NCBI RefSeq assembly: GCF_900590755.1
Contig: NZ_UUOC01000050.1
Coordinates: 233,083 to 297,082 of the forward strand
Source of the DNA: Pseudomonas viridiflava
GTDB taxonomy: Bacteria; Pseudomonadota; Gammaproteobacteria; Pseudomonadales; Pseudomonadaceae
Direction: 5' to 3'
DNA: 64,000 bases
The translations under genes and the position numbers were made by a program. The notes under the pieces were generated by a model that saw only the letters and a program-made list of their open reading frames with translations, was not told the DNA's origin and searched no databases. This document shows, one piece after another, positions 1-6,554 of this stretch; positions within the stretch are counted from its first letter, which is position 1, and each line of letters opens with the position of its first letter.

Positions 1-2
1 GC

Positions 3-323
3 CAGTGGAGCAGCCACGATCTGCGCAAGGTGGCACGGACCGCCTGGATGGATCTGGGTATCGATTACCTGGTGGGCGAGATGCTGGTGAACCATGCGCT
101 CAAGAACATGGACGCCACCTACATCCACACCACCGCCGAGACCTTGAAGCGCCAGGCGCTGGAGAAGTGGCACGCCCGGTTAGATCAGGACGGGCTAAGC
201 CTCATCGGCGGCGAGACAATACCGGGACAAGGCGTTTCGATAAATCCGCTACAGGCCACGGATAAAAAGCCCTCCAGCCCAATCGAGATTCCACTACAGA
301 GGAGTACGTTTAACCATGAGTGA
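3..323 (+). CDS. Tyrosine recombinase (phage/satellite integrase), 3' fragment
   Basis: This is the C-terminal catalytic part of a site-specific tyrosine recombinase; the gene begins left of the window. The visible peptide has the HDLRK box (the HxxR part of the active site), then VNH and the tyrosine context ATYIHT, spaced as in phage P4-like integrases. Such enzymes insert and excise islands at tRNA genes. The stop codon overlaps the start of the next gene by 8 bp, suggesting co-transcription with the small regulator. The last 45 or so residues after the tyrosine are a poorly conserved tail. The integrase class is clear; completeness and activity cannot be judged because the N-terminus is missing. 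Confidence 0.85.
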   Translation, partial: QWSSHDLRKVARTAWMDLGIDYLVGEMLVNHALKNMDATYIHTTAETLKRQALEKWHARLDQDGLSLIGGETIPGQGVSINPLQATDKKPSSPIEIPLQRSTFNHE

Positions 324-549
324 GATCGAACAGGAGATCACTGATCGCCTTGCTGCTGTGGGTGTGACGCCATTGATTGGTGGGCTGGTGCCGGAGTTCG
401 CCGCCGCCGATCTACTGGGATACGCGCCCAGCTACCTGCGCCGCCTGGCTGCCGATGGCCTGGCCCCCATCCCGTTTGTGCGCCGGGGCAATCGGCGCTT
501 CTACAAAATCGCCGACATTGCGCGATTCGCGACCAATACCGCCGCTTAA
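316..549 (+). CDS. Small AlpA-like helix-turn-helix regulator / excisionase
   Basis: A 77-residue protein whose segment from about residue 27 (EFAAADLLGYAPSYLRRL) reads like the winged-helix DNA-binding fold of MerR/AlpA/excisionase proteins. It is followed by a basic wing (FVRRGNRRFY) and the KIADIARFA ending common in this group. In phage satellites, AlpA-type proteins activate the integrase/excision module. It starts inside the integrase stop region (8 bp overlap), with GAGGAG about 11 nt upstream of the ATG. The assignment is by motif and position, so it could be an excisionase or a transcription factor. Confidence 0.65.
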   Translation: MSEIEQEITDRLAAVGVTPLIGGLVPEFAAADLLGYAPSYLRRLAADGLAPIPFVRRGNRRFYKIADIARFATNTAA

Positions 550-689
550 CGTCGGAGTTAGCCGCAGACGGGGATTGGCGTGCGCGCATAACGTAGTCGG
601 CATGAACTCACGCCATGCGCTGGGGGAATGCCACACCTCCTCACGCTGTGCGCTGTCGAGGTGCCCATAGACCGCAAATGGGATTACCC

Positions 690-1931
690 ATGACGACTAC
701 TCACGATCAGCGCTGGAGCAAGCTCAAGGCTTCGCTCAACGCTAACCAAACTCCCCCGGATGGCCGCCAAGCAATGGCGACCATCACCCAAGAGATTACC
801 GAAATGACCCAGGATGTGGATCAGCTAGTTACTGTGCTCAAAGCGCACAAGGAAACCATTGAAGGCCAAGGCCAGAAGCAGAACGAGTTCGGCGCTCGAC
901 TGCATGAGCTGGAGCAGCGCGCCGTGGCGGGTGGCTTGAAGGCCGCTACCGACACCACTGCCGCCGATGCCCAGGCAATCAGTGCGGCAGTGTGCGATGC
1001 AGAGGGCTTGTCCGGCATCCGGGCTGGCCAGAAGTCGACCGGCCGTATCACGGTTGAGTCTGGTCTGCGCGCTGCGGTGACCAACCCTGACAAGGGCACC
1101 ACTGGCTCTACCAGCTACCCAACCGCGCCGACTCGCGCACCTGGTATCCAGGGCATCCCTCAACCGCGGCTGAGCCTGCTAGATGTTTTGCCCATCGTGC
1201 CGGTCGAAGGCTCCACCTATGAGTACGTCCAGCTCGACGGCTACCTGAGTGGTGCCGCCTATCAGGCGAAAGAAGGGGACACCAAAGCCGAGGGCCAACT
1301 GCCCACCAAGCTCTCTCGCGCAGAGATTGCCACCATTGCCACCTGGATTCCTGCGAGCTTGCAGGTGCTGAATGACAACTCCCAGCTCCAACAACAGGTT
1401 GGTTTGCTGATGAGCGTGGGCGTGCGGCAGAAGCTCGAGCAGGAACTGCTGATCGGTGATGGTGGTGCGGGCGAGATCCTCGGTTTCATCGCACAAGCCA
1501 CCTCGGTAACGCCCGGGCTGACGGGGCGTCCTGTCGATCGTATCGGCCTGGCCCTGACTGACCTCAAGGCCGCTGGCTGGAACCCTAACGTGATCGTGAT
1601 GAACCCGCGTGACTGGTTCGCCATCGAGAGCGAGCGCGCTGATACCGGTGATGGCCAGTACGTGATTGGTACACCTCGCGACCCGGCACCACCCAGCCTT
1701 TGGGGTACGCCTGTCGTTGTCACCATGGGTATGCCGGAGCTGGGCGCGCTCATCCTCGACACCAGCACCACCGCGTTGCTCGACCGCCAAGAGGTCACGG
1801 TAGAAGCAAGCCGGATGGATGGCGATAACTTCAAGCGCAACCTCGTCACCATCTTGGCCGAACTGCGCGCAGGCTTGGCGGTGTACGCACCGACATCGAT
1901 GCGCCTGGTGCCTTTGACTACCACGCCCTAA
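690..1931 (+). CDS. HK97-family phage major capsid protein
   Basis: A 413-residue protein with the layout of HK97 gp5-type capsid proteins. An N-terminal alpha-helical delta/scaffold region (about residues 25-85, rich in E, K and Q) is followed by a low-complexity linker near the usual maturation cleavage zone, then the capsid fold. The typical stretch is AEIATIATWIPASLQVLND, followed by QKLEQELLIGDGGAGEILGF and a C-terminal LVTILAELRAGLAVYAP. I chose the ATG at 690; the frame is open to 615, but the extra 25 residues do not look capsid-like and no better ribosome site is seen. No protease, portal or large terminase gene is visible nearby, which is unusual for an intact prophage and suggests a satellite or remnant. 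Confidence 0.9.
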   Translation: MTTTHDQRWSKLKASLNANQTPPDGRQAMATITQEITEMTQDVDQLVTVLKAHKETIEGQGQKQNEFGARLHELEQRAVAGGLKAATDTTAADAQAISAAVCDAEGLSGIRAGQKSTGRITVESGLRAAVTNPDKGTTGSTSYPTAPTRAPGIQGIPQPRLSLLDVLPIVPVEGSTYEYVQLDGYLSGAAYQAKEGDTKAEGQLPTKLSRAEIATIATWIPASLQVLNDNSQLQQQVGLLMSVGVRQKLEQELLIGDGGAGEILGFIAQATSVTPGLTGRPVDRIGLALTDLKAAGWNPNVIVMNPRDWFAIESERADTGDGQYVIGTPRDPAPPSLWGTPVVVTMGMPELGALILDTSTTALLDRQEVTVEASRMDGDNFKRNLVTILAELRAGLAVYAPTSMRLVPLTTTP

Positions 1932-1940
1932 CGATCAGCA

Positions 1941-1969
1941 AAGGGGCGGTCCGTATCGGGCCGCCTCTT
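1941..1969 (+). terminator. Strong hairpin after the capsid gene
   Basis: A 12-pair stem (AAGGGGCGGTCC against GGGCCGCCTCTT, two G-U pairs and nearly perfect) with a five-base loop, just after the capsid stop codon. No T-tract follows, so it may be a weak terminator, an mRNA processing site or a stabilising structure rather than a full intrinsic terminator. The ribosome site of the next gene (GAGG) begins immediately after it. Confidence 0.5.
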
Positions 1970-1981
1970 GAGGACATTCAG

Positions 1982-2188
1982 ATGAGCTACATCAAAGCCG
2001 AACCGCTACCAAAGTCGATCCAGCAGGCGCTGAACCAGATCGCGCACAGTCGTGCCTTGCTCTATCAGGCGGCATGCCGTGATCGTATCCGGAAAGAGAT
2101 CGATGGCTTCCTCGCCCAGGGCATGAGCCACCAGCAGGCCATTGAGGCGCTGCGCACCAACCCGCCAACCATCGACCCTGGTTACTAG
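1982..2188 (+). CDS. Small phage protein of unknown function
   Basis: A 68-residue soluble, helical protein preceded by GAGG about 8 nt upstream of its ATG, between the capsid and terminase-like genes. It has no signal peptide or membrane segment. The sequence is rich in A, Q and R (AACRDRIRKEIDGFLAQGMS) and ends in a short proline-containing tail. I do not recognise the family. Its place among structural genes suggests a small packaging or head-accessory protein, but that is inference from position only. Confidence 0.55.
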   Translation: MSYIKAEPLPKSIQQALNQIAHSRALLYQAACRDRIRKEIDGFLAQGMSHQQAIEALRTNPPTIDPGY

Positions 2189-2227
2189 GATCGATCTGGT
2201 TCGCTTTCACAGCGTGCATCGGGGGTA

Positions 2228-2270
2228 GGGCGGTGCGAAACCGTAGAGGCCTTCGTGCCGGACACCGCCC
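2228..2270 (+). other. Long-range inverted repeat upstream of the terminase-like gene
   Basis: GGGCGGTG at 2228-2235 pairs perfectly with CACCGCCC at 2263-2270 across a 27-base loop that can itself form a small GGC/GCC hairpin. It sits 45 bp before the terminase-like gene. It could be an RNA structure in the leader or part of a packaging/DNA-binding site; the sequence alone does not decide. Confidence 0.4.
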
Positions 2271-2314
2271 CCGACCGCACGTAGAGATTTTCTCCCTCGC
2301 TCAGGAAAAGTTAA

Positions 2315-2803
2315 ATGGCGTTAACTGACAAAAAGCGCCGGTTTGCTGACGCTCTCTTGTCCGGAGCGAGCAAATCTCAGTCCGCCATCAATGCAGGCTA
2401 CAGCGCGAAGACAGCGCCCCAGGCGGGCTCCAAGTTATCCAAGGACAAAGACGTGACCGGCTACCTACAGCGGCGCGGCGCACTCGATCCACCGCTACCA
2501 AAAGTTAAGTCCGAGGTTAAAAAGGTTAAGTCTGAGGTTGAAAAAGTTAACTCCGACAAGGCCGAAAAATCAGAGGCGCTGGCGTTCGATACACGGGCTC
2601 TGTTGGAGCGTATCGCGCGGGATAACGAAAAGCTGAACCCGGACCTGGCTGCAAAAATTGCGCTAGGCTTGATGCCTTATGACCACCCCAAGAAGGGCGA
2701 AGTCGGCAAGAAAGAAGCTGCTGAAACGGCCTCGCAGAAAGCGGCTAAAGGCAAGTTTAGCGCTGCACCCGCTCCACCCATACACTTACGCTCGGTGAAA
2801 TAA
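2315..2803 (+). CDS. Phage terminase small subunit-like protein
   Basis: A 162-residue protein. Residues 1-50 (KKRRFADALLSGASKSQSAINAGYSAKTA, then SKLSKDKDVTGYL) match the helix-turn-helix DNA-recognition domain of Terminase_2-type small subunits, which bind the phage packaging site. Residues about 63-83 form three charged heptads (KVKSEVK, KVKSEVE, KVNSDKA), a likely coiled coil for oligomerisation. The C-terminal part (LAAKIALGLMPYDHPKKGE) resembles the end of this family. No large terminase gene follows, so the protein may redirect a helper phage's packaging machine, as in capsid-forming satellites. A 59-residue gene starts directly after its stop. Confidence 0.75.
   Translation: MALTDKKRRFADALLSGASKSQSAINAGYSAKTAPQAGSKLSKDKDVTGYLQRRGALDPPLPKVKSEVKKVKSEVEKVNSDKAEKSEALAFDTRALLERIARDNEKLNPDLAAKIALGLMPYDHPKKGEVGKKEAAETASQKAAKGKFSAAPAPPIHLRSVK
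2501..2563 (+). repeat. Three tandem 21-bp repeats encoding a heptad coiled coil
   Basis: Three consecutive 21-bp units of the pattern AARGTTAAGTCYGAGGTTRAA, the third more diverged. They lie in frame within the terminase-like gene and encode KVKSEVK, KVKSEVE and KVNSDKA. The 7-codon period fits a coiled coil and could expand or contract by slippage. Confidence 0.8.
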
Positions 2804-2983
2804 ATGGTCAATCACGATAAACCAGCCACATCCCGCCAGTTCATCGACCCGATAAATTTCCTACTCGCGGTTATGAATGATCCAACCGCTGCAGCGGCTG
2901 ACCGTCTGGACGCCGCCACGGCCTTGATGCCTTATTTTCACGAATCGATTGACGATGCCGAGTTAGAGACGACGGATGAATGA
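2804..2983 (+). CDS. 59-residue terminase-associated small protein
   Basis: This ATG directly follows the TAA of the terminase-like gene (no gap) and encodes 59 residues. Its centre (INFLLAVMNDPTAAAADRLDAATALMPYFHE) resembles the C-terminal helical part of some phage terminase small subunits (family memory) and echoes the LMPYDHPKKGE tail of the gene before it. It may be a separate small protein or the split second half of a terminase-related gene. No signal peptide or membrane segment is seen. The reading frame is convincing by spacing and content, though it is short. Confidence 0.6.
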   Translation: MVNHDKPATSRQFIDPINFLLAVMNDPTAAAADRLDAATALMPYFHESIDDAELETTDE

Positions 2984-3346
2984 AGTGGCGCGGTTTGCAA
3001 ACGACAGAGATTAAAGGGCAGGCGTTCAATTGATGTGCAAGCGCTCGTCGCGTAGCCAGGTAAGACGTCGATAGCAGCAGAATATCAGAGGTCCTCAGAA
3101 TCCCCAGCAGTCTGCAAGGTGTCTGCAGGTGAATAGCTGATTGGCTATAGATTATGCGTGGGCGCGTTTACAAGGACTACTTTTAGGCACTCGAGTCAGA
3201 CATTTGGCGTAAATAACCTAAAGTGCCATTCAGACACCATCCTATTGTGCACGTTAAGAATTCTGTCCAAAACTCCAGCCTGCGGCGTCTCGGTTAAATT
3301 GACTGCATTGTGCCACTCGATATGGCCGTGATAGTCTCGCGCCATC
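2984..3346 (+). other. Gene-poor gap between satellite genes and defence cassette
   Basis: I see no convincing gene here. A minus-strand open frame (3196-3390, 64 codons) has no clear ribosome site and runs through the terminator that follows. A promoter-like pair TTGACT (3299-3304) and TATGGC (3321-3326), 16 bp apart, points rightward, but a transcript from it would meet the terminator at 3347-3370 almost at once. Base composition shifts towards A+T from here on. Confidence 0.4.
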
Positions 3347-3370
3347 AGCTGCCCCAGGGCGGCTTTTTTT
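3347..3370 (+). terminator. Intrinsic terminator before the toxin-antitoxin-chaperone cassette
   Basis: AGCTGCC (3347-3353), loop CCAG, GGCGGCT (3358-3364), then an uninterrupted run of seven T (3364-3370). This is a textbook rho-independent terminator on the plus strand. It insulates the downstream three-gene cassette from upstream phage transcription, or acts as an attenuator in its leader. Confidence 0.75.
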
Positions 3371-3468
3371 CGCATGAGAGGCTGACTCATAGTTTTGCTC
3401 TATCGGCGATTTCGTTCAACCCTATGCTGGAAGCTTCGGCTCAGCTGTTTAGTCCCAAGGAGTGGGTC

Positions 3469-4089
3469 ATGAGCCTGGAACCCGAGATTGTGGTGGACTC
3501 GAATACGGTCACTGTTTGGGGCACTCATGGCACCTGCGAGTCATTTGCCGAGCAGATTATTGCAGAGAAAAGCTTCACACATCACCCTGGCAGGATCGGC
3601 GTAGGCGCCTATTTTTGGACCGCAGTATCCGATTCTGAGGAATGTATGGAGCTTGCTCGCAAGCTGGCCCAGACGTGGGCAACGAAAGCCGAGAAAAGAG
3701 GTCAGTATGTAGGCCAGCCTAAGACTTCGGTCGCGGTGGTGGAGGTAGAGGTAGCTTTTGGAGAAGAAGACATGCTTGATCTTGACAATCCAATGCTCAC
3801 CTACCGCTTATGGTCTCTGATCCGGAAAAAGCTGGCAGAGCTGCTAGACTTAAAAAATGAAGAGGATTGGCAAAATGCCAAAATCGACAAGCGACAGGAG
3901 GAGATTCATGGATTCATCGAAGCCTTCATTCTTGAGCTTGAAGCGAACCTGCGTAGGAGGTTCAAAGTGATTTTTAAATCACAAGGGTGTCCTAAATTCA
4001 GCGACCCTATTTTGCCCTATATAGGGAATCATAGCTGTTTTGCGATTAGAGATGCTGGTGTAATCAGTAATATAAATATCACTAACTAA
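3469..4089 (+). CDS. Putative ADP-ribosyltransferase toxin (CmdT-like) of a toxin-antitoxin-chaperone system
   Basis: A 206-residue protein with features of the ADP-ribosyltransferase fold. WGTHGT at residues 17-22 fits the first NAD-binding strand with its histidine. GVGAYFWT at 44-51 fits the second motif, where an aromatic residue stacks on NAD. A strand follows (SVAVVEVEVAFGEEDMLDLDNP, 87-108) as in PARP-like enzymes; the third catalytic acid is not certain to me. I chose the ATG at 3469 because AAGGAG lies 6 nt upstream; the frame opens earlier (3310) but that part has no ribosome site and spans the terminator. The next two genes follow at 13 and 15 bp. From memory, CmdT of the CmdTAC system modifies mRNA during phage infection; the shared function here is inferred from fold and gene order. 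Confidence 0.65.
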   Translation: MSLEPEIVVDSNTVTVWGTHGTCESFAEQIIAEKSFTHHPGRIGVGAYFWTAVSDSEECMELARKLAQTWATKAEKRGQYVGQPKTSVAVVEVEVAFGEEDMLDLDNPMLTYRLWSLIRKKLAELLDLKNEEDWQNAKIDKRQEEIHGFIEAFILELEANLRRRFKVIFKSQGCPKFSDPILPYIGNHSCFAIRDAGVISNINITN

Positions 4090-4102
4090 AATAGGTGGTG
4101 TT

Positions 4103-4486
4103 ATGAAAGGTTTTTTTGGTTTGACTCGATCTAAAGATTTTTCGGATGCGTTGGATAAGACGTTTGCGAAATTTGAGTCAATGCCTGCCCAAGATATGTT
4201 TGCTTTAGGTAGCAAGCATTCATCTGGGGATATAGCGATGTTTATGGCCGTTGGCGATGAGGCTACCTCCGATCACGCGTTGGAATTGAGGTTTGTGCTT
4301 GAGCCCGCAGTTTCTGATCATCGGCTGAAAGGTTTTACGGCATTTTTCTCCCAGAAATCGACAATGTGTTTCGAAGTTGAGGGGCGAGTTAATGAACTGC
4401 AAACGTGCACAGGGGATAGCGTGAGCTATGCCTCTGCGGCCGTAGTTCCGCTTGGATTGATTGCACAAAGTTGTTTAGCCGCCTGA
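4103..4486 (+). CDS. Putative antitoxin (CmdA-like) of the three-gene cassette
   Basis: A 127-residue protein, 13 bp after the toxin-like gene and 15 bp before the SecB-like gene, so it occupies the antitoxin slot of a toxin-antitoxin-chaperone operon. It has no DNA-binding motif that I recognise. The C-terminus (SYASAAVVPLGLIAQSCLAA region) is hydrophobic, as expected for a chaperone-addiction tail that makes the antitoxin unstable unless the SecB-like partner holds it. GGTGG lies just before the ATG. A third-position A/T bias sets it apart from the GC-rich core genome. The role is inferred from gene order; the sequence alone names no family. Confidence 0.55.
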   Translation: MKGFFGLTRSKDFSDALDKTFAKFESMPAQDMFALGSKHSSGDIAMFMAVGDEATSDHALELRFVLEPAVSDHRLKGFTAFFSQKSTMCFEVEGRVNELQTCTGDSVSYASAAVVPLGLIAQSCLAA

Positions 4487-4501
4487 ATCTAAGGAAAGAT
4501 T

Positions 4502-4927
4502 ATGGATCGTCATCCAATTCAGCTTATTAATATTACTGTTGATGAGTTGTATATTAAGTCCCTTGATCGTGAGGCTTTTAAAGATGTGGAGTACTCTAGA
4601 GACTTTACCTTAACTGTATCTCGGTCCGAGTATGACGCGGAAGATAAAACCATATCGGTTAAGCTGGATATGAATGTCAGTCCGTCTGAAGATGGCTTGG
4701 CCAGGCCGTTCGAGATGCGGGTAAGCATTGCAGGCCATTTTGAAGTCGACGAAGATGCGTTTGATGTGGCGCATATCGACAGATTTGCCGAGCGCAATGC
4801 TCCGGCAATACTGATTCCCTACATCCGCGAGCAAGCCTATTCATTGAGTATGCGTGCAGGCGTGGAAGCTGTGATTTTCCCCCTAGTTCAGGTGCCAATT
4901 TTCCGTCTTGCGAAGAAAGAAACTTGA
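4502..4927 (+). CDS. SecB-like chaperone (CmdC-like)
   Basis: A 141-residue SecB-family protein. The C-terminal half carries the family hallmark AERNAPAILIPYIREQAYSL, followed by a short hydrophobic strand ending in a PLVQVPIF-like segment comparable to the LPPINF of classical SecB. It lacks the Cys/His zinc tail that housekeeping SecB uses to dock on SecA, which fits a chaperone dedicated to an antitoxin rather than to export. AAGGAAAG lies 7 nt upstream of the ATG. Its position third in the operon matches toxin-antitoxin-chaperone systems. A stand-alone secretion role is less likely given the neighbours. Confidence 0.8.
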   Translation: MDRHPIQLINITVDELYIKSLDREAFKDVEYSRDFTLTVSRSEYDAEDKTISVKLDMNVSPSEDGLARPFEMRVSIAGHFEVDEDAFDVAHIDRFAERNAPAILIPYIREQAYSLSMRAGVEAVIFPLVQVPIFRLAKKET

Positions 4928-5313
4928 TTGATTGTTTGGGAAGCGCACTTTTCCGAAACTATGCTCAATCCCCCACTCCTCATATGCTTCCTGCTCAGGT
5001 GCTTCGTTGACCTGATGCTTTGCGTAAAATTCATGTCGCCGCGACTATTGGCTTTCGGAGTAAGGGCTCGGCTCCTTATCACATAACTCCTATCGCTGCT
5101 GATATGGTTTGGATTCCTCAAACGTCCCGCGTTCGTTGTGATCGTCATCATCAGGGTTAGGAATGCTAAGTGCTGGCCCTATCCTCATTCCTTGTGTATG
5201 AGTGCGTCGCGCCGAGCCTGTGGTTGTCCTAGAGTGCGTCCAGTGCCGCCCATGCGTAGGCCAGCTTTACTTCCCAATCCTTTTCTATTGTATCCTGATC
5301 TTGTTTTTCCTAA
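4928..5313. other. Non-coding gap between two convergent accessory units
   Basis: 386 bp between the chaperone gene and the convergent HEPN-like gene. Open frames here (for example 5138-5431 on the plus strand) have no ribosome site and poor composition, so I call no gene. No clear hairpin followed by T was found. Confidence 0.4.
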
Positions 5314-6120
5314 TCAAAATATAGTTTTTATCACCTTTTCAACACCTTCTATGAGCTCGGCCACTTCAATGGAGGTAGGCTCAGTAGAGTTCTTGTGCCC
5401 GCATTTGTTGCGAATATCGCCCAGATACTGAATGTGACGAGACTTGGCTAAATCAATAACGTCTGCCGCTTTCAGTGCATCGTTCAGAACTGAAATGGTG
5501 CCGGACTTTTTGGGCAATGTATGGTTATCGCACACTTGCTTCAAATGACCCTCTAATACCACGCCAGAAACAGCACCAGCAGCACGTGCGAATCCGGCCT
5601 TTAGCAGGCCACGTGCAGTATCCAACTCTGAATCATACAAGTCGGCCTGGACCAGTTGTTTAATGTCGAATAGAGAGCTCTCAAAACGGCGTCTGATAGC
5701 TTCGACAATAGCAATTTGTTGTGCGAGGAGCGAGATGGCTGCCTTTGCATCCGCCTGCACCCCGTTTCCGTTCGTTACACGTAATCCCTGACAAGCGTCC
5801 TCAATACGGTACGTCTCGACGTCGACGTCTTTTCGCGTTTTAGGCCTTTGGTAAAAGCGAATAAAGTCAGATATACGGTCAGGGAGTAACTGTCTGACGA
5901 GCGGCAAGGCTTCAGTATACCAACGCTGGTAAGCGGTCCCAAATGGCTTCAGTTTTTTGATGAATGCATCAGCTTCCTCTTGAGTCATCTTCTTCAAAAG
6001 GGCGTCGTGGAGCTGAGAATGCCCAAATGCTTCCAGATTGAGAGAGAGGTTTACTGTGCTAGCCTCGGCAAGCAGTTCGTCCAGATCCTTCCGATACTTC
6101 TCCAGATTTGATATAGACAT
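5314..6120 (-). CDS. HEPN-like accessory protein of unknown function
   Basis: A 268-residue soluble protein. The C-terminal third (KAGFARAAGAVSGVVLEGHLKQVC, then HIQYLGDIRNKCGHKN) resembles HEPN/DUF4145-type helical domains. RNKCGH near residue 240 fits the Rx4-6H motif of HEPN ribonucleases. The N-terminal half is helical and charged, without a recognised domain. AGGATAG precedes the ATG. It is convergent with the toxin-antitoxin-chaperone cassette inside the accessory block, where stand-alone HEPN proteins are often abortive-infection or toxin genes. No antitoxin partner is seen beside it. The HEPN call rests on motif reading, and the biological role is open. Confidence 0.55.
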   Translation of the reverse strand: MSISNLEKYRKDLDELLAEASTVNLSLNLEAFGHSQLHDALLKKMTQEEADAFIKKLKPFGTAYQRWYTEALPLVRQLLPDRISDFIRFYQRPKTRKDVDVETYRIEDACQGLRVTNGNGVQADAKAAISLLAQQIAIVEAIRRRFESSLFDIKQLVQADLYDSELDTARGLLKAGFARAAGAVSGVVLEGHLKQVCDNHTLPKKSGTISVLNDALKAADVIDLAKSRHIQYLGDIRNKCGHKNSTEPTSIEVAELIEGVEKVIKTIF

Positions 6121-6423
6121 TTCTATCCTGCTTAAGGCTGAAGCTGAGTATGGGGGTGGGGCCGAGTCGATATCTTACCTTAGATTTGGAGCAATTGAGG
6201 TTGTCCGCTAAGGTCCAGAGTGGGTGCTTAAATGGCGCTGATGCGTTGCGAGCGTTTAGGTAGGCATGATCGCTGGATTGCGCCCCACTGAAGAAGAAAG
6301 TGGGTCGCTGGGCCGTTTACCGCTGCAAGCCTTTCCCTAGAAACCCTTGAGCTGCATCGGAATAGGGGACTGGGATCATGCGAAACGGGGAACGAACGGG
6401 GAAAATTATCGAGCTAGAAAACA
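6121..6423. other. Island end region next to the tRNA gene
   Basis: I see no gene here. The stretch contains a GGGGAACGAACGGGG direct repeat of ACGGGGA near 6389 and joins the tRNA terminator. It is the probable right end (attachment arm) of the accessory element, because core genes begin beyond the tRNA. The second copy of the tRNA 3' end expected at the other boundary was not found in the window. Confidence 0.35.
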
Positions 6424-6454
6424 AATGGCCTACGCTGAATAAGCGTAAGCCATT
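6424..6454 (-). terminator. Terminator of the tRNA gene
   Basis: Read on the minus strand just after the tRNA 3' end: AATGGC..ACGCT, loop TATTC, AGCGT..GCCATT, then TGTTTTC. The stem of 6 plus 5 pairs, with a two-base internal mismatch, and the T-rich tail fit an intrinsic terminator for the tRNA transcript. Confidence 0.6.
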
Positions 6455-6462
6455 GAATAGTA

Positions 6463-6539
<77 letters not shown>

Positions 6540-6554
6540 TCAGTAGGCCGCGGA

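Noticed and set aside
3196..3390. 64-codon minus-strand frame before the toxin gene
   Set aside because: It passes through the intrinsic terminator at 3347-3370 and has no ribosome site or recognisable motif.
3310..3468. N-terminal extension of the toxin-like protein
   Set aside because: The extra 53 codons span the terminator and lack a ribosome site, whereas ATG 3469 has AAGGAG at ideal spacing.
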